From: Acidobacteriota bacterium
Lineage (GTDB): Bacteria > Acidobacteriota > UBA4820 > DSQY01
DNA: 11,269 nucleotides
NCBI GenBank assembly: GCA_021814085.1
Contig: JAKAJA010000028.1
Location: forward strand, 1-11,269
Direction of reading: 5' to 3'
Below, piece by piece: positions 1 through 7,400 of this stretch; positions within the stretch are counted from its first letter, which is position 1; every line of letters starts with the position of its first letter. Under the pieces are notes generated by a model. The model was given only the letters and a program-made list of their open reading frames with translations, was not told where the DNA came from and searched no databases. A program made the position numbers and the translations under genes.

Positions 1-63
1 CCGATCATCGTCCCTTTGATGCCCACCATTTTGTGGTGATCTGCTTTTCTAAGACGTTACCTG
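1..63. other. Non-coding edge segment, nothing recognised
   Basis: I see no credible gene here. The only structure is a weak 5-bp inverted repeat, CACCA at 24-28 and TGGTG at 34-38, with no T-tract beside it. The segment precedes the composite palindrome and lies downstream of the sensory operon. It could be the far end of an intergenic region whose next gene lies outside the window. Confidence 0.4.
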
Positions 64-187
64 ATACCAACTTGACTTCAGCGCTAGAGGGATCACTCTT
101 TCCTGTAGGCCGGGATACACATCCCGGCCGTGGCGAGGATGTGTATCCTCGCCTACGGGACGTAAACGACGGACGGCAAGTTGGTAT
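64..187. repeat. Composite palindromic element (BIME/MITE-like)
   Basis: The element is bounded by a perfect 11-bp inverted repeat, ATACCAACTTG (64-74) and CAAGTTGGTAT (177-187). Inside are two adjacent hairpins. The first has GGCCGGGAT (108-116), loop ACAC and ATCCCGGCC (121-129). The second has GGCGAGGAT (132-140), loop GTGT and ATCCTCGCC (145-153). The hairpin cores are reverse complements of each other (GGATACACATCC and GGATGTGTATCC), so they form a head-to-head pair. The flanks TCCTGTAGGC (101-110) and GCCTACGGGA (151-160) are also inverted at 9 of 10 positions. Two opposed REP-like hairpins inside terminal repeats is the organisation of BIMEs or non-autonomous palindromic elements. No coding frame is supported inside. 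Family assignment needs a genome-wide copy count. Confidence 0.75.
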
Positions 188-207
188 GAGGTGGTCCCAC
201 TGCAGCG

Positions 208-243
208 GTGGGCAACGCCGCGCTCCGCGCCGCTCTTGCCCAC
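208..243 (-). terminator. Stem-loop directly after the receiver-kinase stop
   Basis: GTGGGCAA (208-215) and TTGCCCAC (236-243) form a perfect 8-bp stem around a GC-rich 20-nt loop. It begins one base after the TAG stop of the receiver-kinase gene. There is no T-run after the stem on the minus strand, so it is not a canonical intrinsic terminator. It may be a 3'-end stabilising or Rho-associated structure, or part of the repeat-rich operon end. Confidence 0.35.
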
Positions 244-244
244 T

Positions 245-1567
245 CTACTCTTTGGCGACCTCGAGCGTCACGTGGGCCAGGACGCCCTTCCCGGGGCGGT
301 TCACGATGGTCAGTTCCCCGCCCATGCGGCGCGCCAGCTCCCGGCAGACGAGAAGCCCGAGGCCCGTTCCCCCCTCCTTGGTGGTCAGGTAGGGCGTGAA
401 GGGGGCGGCCGCCACCTCGGGGGGGAAGCCGCCCCCCTCGTCCTCCACTTCCATTACTGCCTGTCTTCCCTCTCTCCTCGCCCGAATGGTCACGCGCCCC
501 CCATCCCTCGTGGCCGTGGCCTCCACGGCGTTCCGAACGAGGTTGAAAAGGAGTTGGTAGAGAGCCCCGTCGTCCGCCACAACCATGAAAGCTTCCCCGG
601 GGGGCGACCAGTCCACGCTCACGTTCGACTGGTACGAAAGGGGCGCCAGGGCTTCGGTGACCTCCCTGACGACCGCCTCCGCGTCCACGGGCACGAGTGA
701 AAGGGGGAGGTCCTGCCCCAGCGCCTTGAATCGCCCCACGAGGGCCGACATGCGGTCCACCTGCTGGAGGAGGACCCGGTGCGCATCCTTGGAGGCATGG
801 GGATATTCGGGATCGAGCGGGTCCATGGCCGAGAGCTCCTGGAGCCACAGGCGCATGGGCGTGAGGGGGTTCCTGATCTCGTGAGCGAGGAGGCGGGCCA
901 TTTCCCGGTATCCGGCCAGGCGCTCCATCTCCAGGGCCTGGGTGAGGTCCATCCAATGCCAGAGGACTCGGTCTCCCGAAGCATAGCGGTCGAGAAGGTA
1001 GACGCGTCCCTGGTGGGTGGCCCTCGTCCCCATCTCCCGGAATCCCTCCTCCCAGAGGGTGCGACCGAGGGTGTTCGCGAAGAGGATCTGGCCCGTGTCG
1101 TCTTCCATGACGATGCCATCGGGAAGAAGTTCCACCAGCCTGGAGAAGAGATCGGCGCCGGCCCGAAGGCTCTTGCGAAGCCGAGCCTCACGCGCCTGCT
1201 GGCGGAGGCTCACGAGCAGGTAGGGAAGGTCCAGGGGCTTCTCCACGAAGTCCACGGCCCCCCGTTCCCGGGCGCGACGCGGCGTCGCCGCGTCGCCGTA
1301 CCCGGTCATGATGATGGCCATGACGTCGGGGGCGCGCTCCTGGAGATGATCCAGGAGGGTCAGCCCGTCCATTTTGGGGAGGCGAAGGTCGAGGAGCGCC
1401 ATGTCAGGCGGCGCGTCCTGCAGGGCCAGAAGCGCCCCTTCTGCGTCCGCGAAGGACATCACCTCGAACTCCGGGTTGCGGGATAGGATCCGCGTCAGCT
1501 CTTCACGCGTCCTGTCGTCGTCCTCCACGATGTAGAGCCTGCTCGGCGCCGGCTCAACCGGGCTCAT
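245..1567 (-). CDS. Soluble receiver-PAS-histidine kinase
   Basis: A 440-residue cytoplasmic signalling protein with an N-terminal receiver and a C-terminal kinase. The receiver (about 9-125) has the acidic pocket E15-D16-D17, phosphoacceptor D60, T88 and K110. A PAS-like segment (about 136-210) contains the ELLPDGIVMEDDTGQILFAN stretch. The HisKA helix carries AHEIRNPLTP with H229, a motif typical of NtrY-like kinases. The ATPase domain has N-box N342/N346, G1 DEGGGF (376-381) and G2 GGTGLGL (399-405). There is no signal peptide or membrane segment and no DNA-binding output domain. By family knowledge, D60 would receive phosphate from a partner kinase and switch this protein's own kinase activity. 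The ATG at 1567 overlaps the end of the upstream kinase gene by 14 bp and is preceded by GAGGAG seven bases away. This is the last gene of a three-gene operon. The specific partner is an inference. Confidence 0.9.
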   Translation of the reverse strand: MSPVEPAPSRLYIVEDDDRTREELTRILSRNPEFEVMSFADAEGALLALQDAPPDMALLDLRLPKMDGLTLLDHLQERAPDVMAIIMTGYGDAATPRRARERGAVDFVEKPLDLPYLLVSLRQQAREARLRKSLRAGADLFSRLVELLPDGIVMEDDTGQILFANTLGRTLWEEGFREMGTRATHQGRVYLLDRYASGDRVLWHWMDLTQALEMERLAGYREMARLLAHEIRNPLTPMRLWLQELSAMDPLDPEYPHASKDAHRVLLQQVDRMSALVGRFKALGQDLPLSLVPVDAEAVVREVTEALAPLSYQSNVSVDWSPPGEAFMVVADDGALYQLLFNLVRNAVEATATRDGGRVTIRARREGRQAVMEVEDEGGGFPPEVAAAPFTPYLTTKEGGTGLGLLVCRELARRMGGELTIVNRPGKGVLAHVTLEVAKE

Positions 1568-3215
1568 GGCCGTGCTCCTCGCCGTCCGTTCTCGGCAGTC
1601 TCACTTCGGCCACCGTCCCTCCGCGCGGGGCACGGCCGATGCTCACCCGCCCGCCCATCCTCCGCGTGAGGTGATCGACCACGAACAGCCCGAGCCCGCT
1701 TCCTTTCGCCTTGGAGGTGACAAAGGGCTCGAAAAGGTGCTTGGCCACCTCTGGGCCGATGCCAGGGCCGTTGTCCGTGACCCGCAGGACCGCCTCCCCG
1801 CCTTCCCCCTCCAGGGTGACCTCCACCCGGCCCTCCGCGCCAAGGGGTGCGACGGCGTCTCTGGCGTTGAGAAGGAGGTTGACGGAGATCTGAACGAGCC
1901 ACTGCGGATCGCCGCAGGCCGCGGGATGTCCGGGGGGCACCTCCCAGAGCAGGGCCGGACCGCCTTGAAAATGGGGCTCCACGAGCCTTTTCGCCACATC
2001 GAGCCACTCCTCCGGGGGGATGGGCCGCAGGGGGCCGGAGGGGCTCTTCACGGCAAACGTGAGATCCTTCAGAACACGCTGGGCGTGGGCCAGGTATTCC
2101 CGGAGGATTCGCACGTCCTCCATGTCGGGGGCACGCCCCTCCATGGAGAGCTCGTCCAGTCTTAGCCGGGCGGGATTGAGGGCGTTGTTGATCTCATGGG
2201 ACAGGCCGGCCCCCACCCGCTCCATGAGGCCCAGGCGCTGCGCCCTCAGGAGCTGGTCCCGCTGCTCCACCAGGCGCCCCATGAGCCGGTCGAAGGCCTC
2301 CGCGAGCCACTCGGGCTCGCCGGTCTCCGGTGGAACCTGGGGCGGGTCCTGGTCTGAGCCCTCCATGCGCTTTGCCAGGTCTACGATGGGGGTGACGACC
2401 TGGCGGCGGACTCGTGCCAGGAGCAGGGTCCACCAGAGCCCCCACGCAGTTGCAAACAGAACCAGGAGGAGGGCAAAGGCCCACAGACCGCCGCGCAGGG
2501 TGGCGAGGAGGGTCTGGGTGAGCCTTGCGAGGACTCCCCTATCCATGAGGAGGTAGGCCATCCCCCACCGGTTGGCCTGTATGGTCAGGGGTAGGGCCAC
2601 AAGCAGCCGGTCGTCGGGGAGAACCCGTATGGCCCGTTCGGTCTCGCCACCCCGGGTCATGGCCTCGGGCGGCGCCTCCCCCACTTGGATGACGGCCCCG
2701 CGGCTGGAGCGGAGGAGGACGCCCCTGAGGTTGTCCGAGAAGGTCACCCTCGCCGTGAGATCCTCACGGATTCCCTGCAGGAGGTCTTCCAGCATTTCGG
2801 TGTACACCTGTCTCCGGGCGGCGGTCACATCGCCCACGTCGGAATTCAGTCCGGCGGTTTCCGCCCTCTTCCAGAGTTCGGCGTCGGGCCATTCCAGGTG
2901 GCCTCGCACGAAGTCCACCAGATCCGGAGAGAGGGGGTGGGACTGCCCCGTGTCCCCCAGCCCCCCAAGGATGACCTCGAGCCTGTGGGCCTCTGCCACC
3001 CGGGGGTCCGAGGCGAGGTCGAAGAGGAGGAGGCGCCCCAGGACGAGGGCCTCCGTTCTCGTGTAGCGCTCCAGTTCATCGCTCATGGCCCGGGCCTGCC
3101 GCTGCCACAGGAGGGCCACCAGCAGTAGCGCCGCCGAGTAGGAGACGAGGATGACTGCGAACCCCGCCCAACCCCAGGCCCGCATGCGTGCTTCAAGCCG
3201 TCTCGAACCCATCAC
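1554..3215 (-). CDS. Transmembrane sensor histidine kinase
   Basis: A 553-residue membrane sensor kinase (counting from GTG 3215). Order: TM1 (about 15-37), an extracytoplasmic sensor region of about 205 residues with no domain I recognise, TM2 (about 244-267), a HAMP-like linker (about 267-320), HisKA with SHEINNALNP and phosphoacceptor H340, then HATPase with N-box N446/N450, G1 DNGPGIG (481-487) and G2 GSGLGL (505-510). All catalytic motifs look intact. The start is GTG 3215 or the immediately following ATG 3212; the ATG overlaps the TGA of the upstream lipoprotein gene as TGATG, with a G-rich ribosome site six bases before it. Tight overlap with a binding-protein gene upstream and a receiver-kinase gene downstream suggests it senses the liganded lipoprotein and phosphorylates the receiver of the next protein. 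The ligand is unknown. The periplasmic domain has acidic, helix-rich character. Confidence 0.92.
   Translation of the reverse strand: MMGSRRLEARMRAWGWAGFAVILVSYSAALLLVALLWQRQARAMSDELERYTRTEALVLGRLLLFDLASDPRVAEAHRLEVILGGLGDTGQSHPLSPDLVDFVRGHLEWPDAELWKRAETAGLNSDVGDVTAARRQVYTEMLEDLLQGIREDLTARVTFSDNLRGVLLRSSRGAVIQVGEAPPEAMTRGGETERAIRVLPDDRLLVALPLTIQANRWGMAYLLMDRGVLARLTQTLLATLRGGLWAFALLLVLFATAWGLWWTLLLARVRRQVVTPIVDLAKRMEGSDQDPPQVPPETGEPEWLAEAFDRLMGRLVEQRDQLLRAQRLGLMERVGAGLSHEINNALNPARLRLDELSMEGRAPDMEDVRILREYLAHAQRVLKDLTFAVKSPSGPLRPIPPEEWLDVAKRLVEPHFQGGPALLWEVPPGHPAACGDPQWLVQISVNLLLNARDAVAPLGAEGRVEVTLEGEGGEAVLRVTDNGPGIGPEVAKHLFEPFVTSKAKGSGLGLFVVDHLTRRMGGRVSIGRAPRGGTVAEVRLPRTDGEEHGHEPG
1575..1580 (-). 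promoter_or_regulatory. Ribosome binding site of receiver-kinase gene
   Basis: GAGGAG on the minus strand lies seven bases before the ATG at 1567. It sits inside the 3' end of the upstream kinase gene and supports the overlapping start, and therefore translational coupling. Confidence 0.6.
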
Positions 3216-4354
3216 TTGCCCCCCTGGGCCTGGAGACGGGCGGCGGCGCGCCTCAGGGCCTCTTCGGCCGACATCTGTCCCTGTGTGGCGTCGAGGATGG
3301 CCTCGTTCACGATCTCGTCACCGCTCGCACCCAGCATGGGGGCTCCATGGACGGTCGTGTTGTCGAGGATGGGGCCGCCGATCGTCTCACCCGCGTCTCC
3401 TTTTGCCGCTAATGGGATGAGGCCAGCCTTCTTTATAAACCCTTGAAAGCTCTGCCCCATGAGACTGGCAATGGCTCGCTCGACGTCGGCTGGGCAGTCC
3501 TCCTTGGCGAGGCACCAACCCGAGTAGATGGCGTAGGCACGGTCCTTTGTGGAGGGAATGGGCCATGGGGCCAGGCGCCTGTCCGACCGGCAGAGCTCGA
3601 TGGCGCGCTGACAGGACGTGAATAGGACGGCGGCCTTCCCGTCTAACAGGTCTCGCTCGCCCTGCTGTGCACCAAGGCCGCGTAAGCCCCCGAACTCCTG
3701 GATGAACTTGAGCGCATGAACCTTCGCGGGCTTGTAGAGTTCGGGATCTGGGGCCCCTTCGAAGCTCCAGGCCAGGTCCCAGAAGAGTTCGTCCACCGGG
3801 AGGTCTGAGACGATCACATCGCCCATATCGCCCCTGCGCGCACGGAGGGTCAGGGCCGCATCGCGGAGCGCCGCCAGGGAAGTGGGGCGCGGAAGGCTGA
3901 ATTGCGACCAGAGGTCGTGGCGAACGACCATGGCCCCGCAATCGAAGGTGAGGGGAAGGCAAAGGGGCCGCTTGGGACCCCCTACACTCTCGGCCACATC
4001 GGGGCGCACACCGCTTGGAAGCGCCTCGTCGAAGGGGTCCAGCCATGTGGCCACGAAGGGGATGTAACGCGCGGGGAGGATGACCCCCTGGAAGGCCTGC
4101 GAGCCGCTGGAGAAGAGGAGCACCTCCAGGTCTCTGGCTCGAGAGTAAGGCTGAAGGGGGATGAACTCGAGAGGAGGGCTTCCCCCTCCGGGGAAGGAGG
4201 AAAAGGTCGCGGCCAGCAGGGGCGGGGCCGCCACTCGGACCGGTTCAGCCGTCCGAACGGGAGTGCCACATCCGGCCATGGCAAGGGCCAGAGCCATGGC
4301 AAGGGCCAGCTGAGCACGGAGAATGGCGGCGGACTTTAGGCTCCCATCGGGCAT
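3212..4354 (-). CDS. Family 1-like solute-binding lipoprotein
   Basis: From ATG 4354 this is a 380-residue exported lipoprotein. A short basic N-terminus, a hydrophobic run rich in Leu/Ala/Met and the lipobox LAMAGC place the lipidated Cys at residue 29. The mature part resembles extracellular solute-binding protein family 1 (MalE-like): a WLDPFDEALPSG hinge-like region, LPLTFDCGAMVVRHDLW, a LLDGKAAVLF segment, and a C-terminal EEALRRAAARL helix. Such proteins usually bind sugars or peptides for ABC transporters, but no permease or ATPase gene is present here. Instead the gene overlaps a sensor-kinase gene, so I infer a ligand-sensing role. The reading frame extends to a GTG at 4387, but that lies upstream of a perfect TATAAT at 4361-4366, so ATG 4354 is preferred. 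The solute is not identifiable from sequence. Confidence 0.8.
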   Translation of the reverse strand: MPDGSLKSAAILRAQLALAMALALAMAGCGTPVRTAEPVRVAAPPLLAATFSSFPGGGSPPLEFIPLQPYSRARDLEVLLFSSGSQAFQGVILPARYIPFVATWLDPFDEALPSGVRPDVAESVGGPKRPLCLPLTFDCGAMVVRHDLWSQFSLPRPTSLAALRDAALTLRARRGDMGDVIVSDLPVDELFWDLAWSFEGAPDPELYKPAKVHALKFIQEFGGLRGLGAQQGERDLLDGKAAVLFTSCQRAIELCRSDRRLAPWPIPSTKDRAYAIYSGWCLAKEDCPADVERAIASLMGQSFQGFIKKAGLIPLAAKGDAGETIGGPILDNTTVHGAPMLGASGDEIVNEAILDATQGQMSAEEALRRAAARLQAQGGK

Positions 4355-4360
4355 GGGGCC

Positions 4361-4389
4361 ATTATACAGCGCTCGGCTTCGAGCCACCC
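4361..4389 (-). promoter_or_regulatory. Promoter of the sensory operon, probably leaderless
   Basis: A perfect -10 hexamer TATAAT (4361-4366, minus strand) lies six bases before the ATG at 4354, so the expected transcription start falls on or next to the start codon. No good -35 match is visible at 4384-4389 (GGGTGG). The spacer holds the inverted repeat GCTCG (4371-4375) and CGAGC (4380-4384), which could be an operator for a regulator that compensates for the poor -35. The promoter sits just past the terminator of the secreted-protein gene, as needed for an independent operon. Confidence 0.6.
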
Positions 4390-4420
4390 GCCGGACCCCT
4401 TCTCCCTCCTCACTCCCCTC
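4388..4420. other. Short intergenic purine/pyrimidine tract
   Basis: Between the terminator and the sensory-operon promoter is a tract that is purine-rich on the minus strand. It includes CTCCTCACTCC (4406-4416), the exact reverse complement of an 11-mer in the tandem repeat array near 10341-10351. No gene fits here. Confidence 0.5.
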
Positions 4421-4421
4421 T

Positions 4422-4454
4422 ATATAAAAAGAGGGGCGGCCCGAAGGCCGCCCC
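4422..4454 (-). terminator. Intrinsic terminator of the secreted-protein gene
   Basis: On the minus strand a perfect 9-bp GC stem, GGGGCGGCC with GGCCGCCCC, closes on a TTCG tetraloop and is followed by TCTTTTTATATA. It lies 26 bp after the stop of the 1313-residue gene. This is a textbook intrinsic terminator. The terminator 3' arm can alternatively pair with a GAGGGG segment at 4415-4420, giving an overlapping weaker hairpin. Confidence 0.93.
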
Positions 4455-4479
4455 GAGACATGCTTCCGATGAAGGTGGA

Positions 4480-7400
4480 CTAGCGGGTGTAGGTGAAGTC
4501 CGTGGAGGTCCCACCGTCATCGTTGTTCTTGACGGAAATCTTGACCGCGACGCCCTTGGGAACCATGGCCTTGAGGCCAGAGCCCTTGGCGTTCGCCTGC
4601 GCGCTGCTCTTCCATACCGTCGTGGGGACGGCGACGCCGTTGATCCGGATCGTGCAGCCAGCGTGGAAGTTCGTGCCGTAGACCTTCAGGCGGAAGCCGC
4701 TCGCGTCGCTGACCTTCGTCACGCCGCTCACGACCGGGGGAACAACCGCCGGGGTCGTCGTGATGGTTCCAGTGGCCGTCTTCTGGTTCGCAACACCCGT
4801 CGCGTCCGTCACGGTGACCGTCCACGTGAAGGTGCCAACCGTCGTGTAGATGTGGGTCGTGGAAGCAAGGGTGCCCGTGGCGCCGTCACCGAACTGCCAC
4901 GCGTAGACGAAGGGTGCGGAACCGCCGGTCACCGTCGTGTTGAAGGCGACGGTCAGCGGGATCTTGCCCGACGTGGGAGCGGCAGTGGCCGTGACGGTCA
5001 TGGGCGTGTACTGGATAAGCCGGAAAGAAACCAGCGGGCTGATGCCACCGAAGGCACAGGTTGGGGACGTGTAGCCCGGAGGAGCCTTCTCTGTGGCAAC
5101 GGCGACGATCACGTGGTTGCCGTAGGGGGTAGACGTGCTGTTCCACGGGGTGGCCGCGATCCAGTTGCCGGTCGTGGGGTCCTTGGCGGTAGCGGTGCCG
5201 ATCTTGGTGCCGCCGGTGGGGATGGAGGGGACGGGCGGGTCGAGGTAGAAATCGACCTTTGCCACGCCAGCGCTGACGGTGCTGACAGCCACGTTGGCGG
5301 AGAGCTGGATGCTTGTGCCGGACACCACGTCGCCGGAGACGGGCTCGACCACGTAGACGGTCGGAGCCACGTTGTGAACGGTGAAGGAGGATTCGGAGGT
5401 CTTCCACACGAGGCCTGAAGCATTGACCACGCGCACGTACACCTTGTGCACGCCCTCGGACATGGTGGTGGTGTTCAGGGTGTAGGCGGGCCAGGCGATG
5501 GAAGCGACGGGGACGCCGCTGTAGGCGATGTTCTTCATGACGCCGTCGACCCAGATGGTCACTTCGGTCACGCCGAAGGGGTTGTTGTTGGTGGCCTCTG
5601 TGGCGGTGCCGCTGATCACGAGGGAGCCGCCGCAGACGTACCAGTTGCTGCCGCTGGAGCCGCAGGAGCCCGGGATGCTCACGGGGCCTGGCGCGTAGCC
5701 CACGGTGGTGCGGGCGTACCGGTTGACTAGGACCGTGAGGGTCGTGTCGTCAAAGGCCGCCAGGTTGCACCCGCCATCGGTCACTTCAAAATAGGCGTGC
5801 CAGGGGCCGAAGCTGGGCATGAAGTAGCCGGAACTTGCCGAGTAGGCGGAGAGGTCCTTGCTGAAGCTGTAGGTGCCCACGGTTCCGGGCGGGGTCGCCA
5901 CTGTAGAGGTGCCCAGGTAGATATAAGTGGCGCCGTTCGTCAGATAGCCGTCCACGTTGGTGATGCCGGTGGTGACGTCCTCGAACTTCCAGCTCACCTT
6001 GACAACGCCCTGAACGTCGTTCGGGCGAACGGCGTTGTAGGGAGAGAACGTGGCGTCCGCGTCGGGACCGAGGATGGGCAGGTCCACGTCGGTGTTGAAG
6101 TAGAGGCCGAAGAGCCCGTCGCGGCCCACGGAGGCGTAGATGTTTCCGTTTCCGGAAACCATGGCGGTGGCGGACCGGCCCCAGTACTCACTGAAGGGCA
6201 GCCAACCGGCGGGCAGGATGGCGGGCTGGCGGGGGTTGTTGCTCACGTTGACCTGCCAGAACTGGCCACTGTTGTCGGACACCACAAGCCAGCCATTGGT
6301 GGCCCAAGCGGCGTACTGGGCGGTGGGGAGGGGCAGGGCGACGAGGTTGGCAGCGGGGACGGGGGCGCCCACGGTGCCGCCGAAGACGGGCGCGGTCACG
6401 TCGTTGATGTTCACCACGCTGACGCCGTCCGTCGTCACTTCGGGGGCCACAGGGACCGCGCCGGCCGTGTTGCCGATGAGGTAAAGGAAATTGCCCACGG
6501 GCGTGCTGTACTCAAACACGCTGTGGATAAAGCCTGTGATGCCCGCCAGGTTGACGGTGCCCATGAGGCTGCCGTCGGTCGTCTTGCGAATTTCGACCGC
6601 CGTGCCGTAGTTGACCGCCAGGAAAGGCGTGGCCGGATAGGCGGGGTGGGCAAAGGCATAGGCGTTCACCACGGGGAGCGGCAGGGCGATGGCCGAGAAG
6701 ACCGTGGCCGGTGCCGTGGGATCCGTGTAGGTATAGCCGTAGAGGAGACCCGCGCCGGCATTGTTGGTGGCCACGTAGAACATGTTGCTGAAGGTGCCGA
6801 TCCAGGTGATGGGTTTGCTCATGGTGACGGTCTTCTTCACCACCGGGGCGGCGGGGGTCGTCACGTCGACGATGGCGAACTTGCCGCTGGTGCCGGTGCT
6901 GGCGACGAAGAGGGTCTTGCCATCGGGAGAAGCGGCGACCCTGTCAACAGAGGGAAGGCCGAGGGTCGTGACGCCGATCTGCGCGATGGCCGTGGGGCCT
7001 TGCAGGATGATGAGGTATTCGGTGTCGGCCAGATAGACGTAATTGCCGCCCACCGCCACGTCTTCGGCGAAGGAGCCGCCCGAGAGGTAGACGCCGGTCT
7101 CCGCGAAAGCGGGGGCTTCCGTGAAGGAGCGCTCGCCGCCCGAGCCGTTGGCCACGACGCCCTTGCCCGGAGTCCAGCCCATGTCGTAGGTCTGGGGGGT
7201 GGGGTTGGAGATGTTCGCCGTGCCGAGGCCAAGGACCGTCACCATCTGGTTGTCGCAGGTCCAGATATGGTTCTGGAGCGTCGAGAACATGAGGCCCGTG
7301 GGGGTGGGAACCAGACGGGTCAGGTCGTCGGTGCTGTTCTCGTACTCGCGGATGTAGAAGTAGTTGGCGGGGTTGGTCAGGTCGGGGATCTGCATGATGG

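Noticed and set aside
64..187. Palindromic region as a CRISPR array
   Set aside because: Only two hairpins in opposite orientation are present, with no regular direct repeats or spacers.
153..956. 267-codon minus-strand frame overlapping the receiver-kinase gene in another frame
   Set aside because: It overlaps the kinase catalytic region, is extremely rich in Gly, Arg and Pro, and has no domain signature.
4355..4387. GTG 4387 as the lipoprotein start
   Set aside because: It lies upstream of the perfect -10 box and would add 11 residues before an already complete lipoprotein signal peptide.
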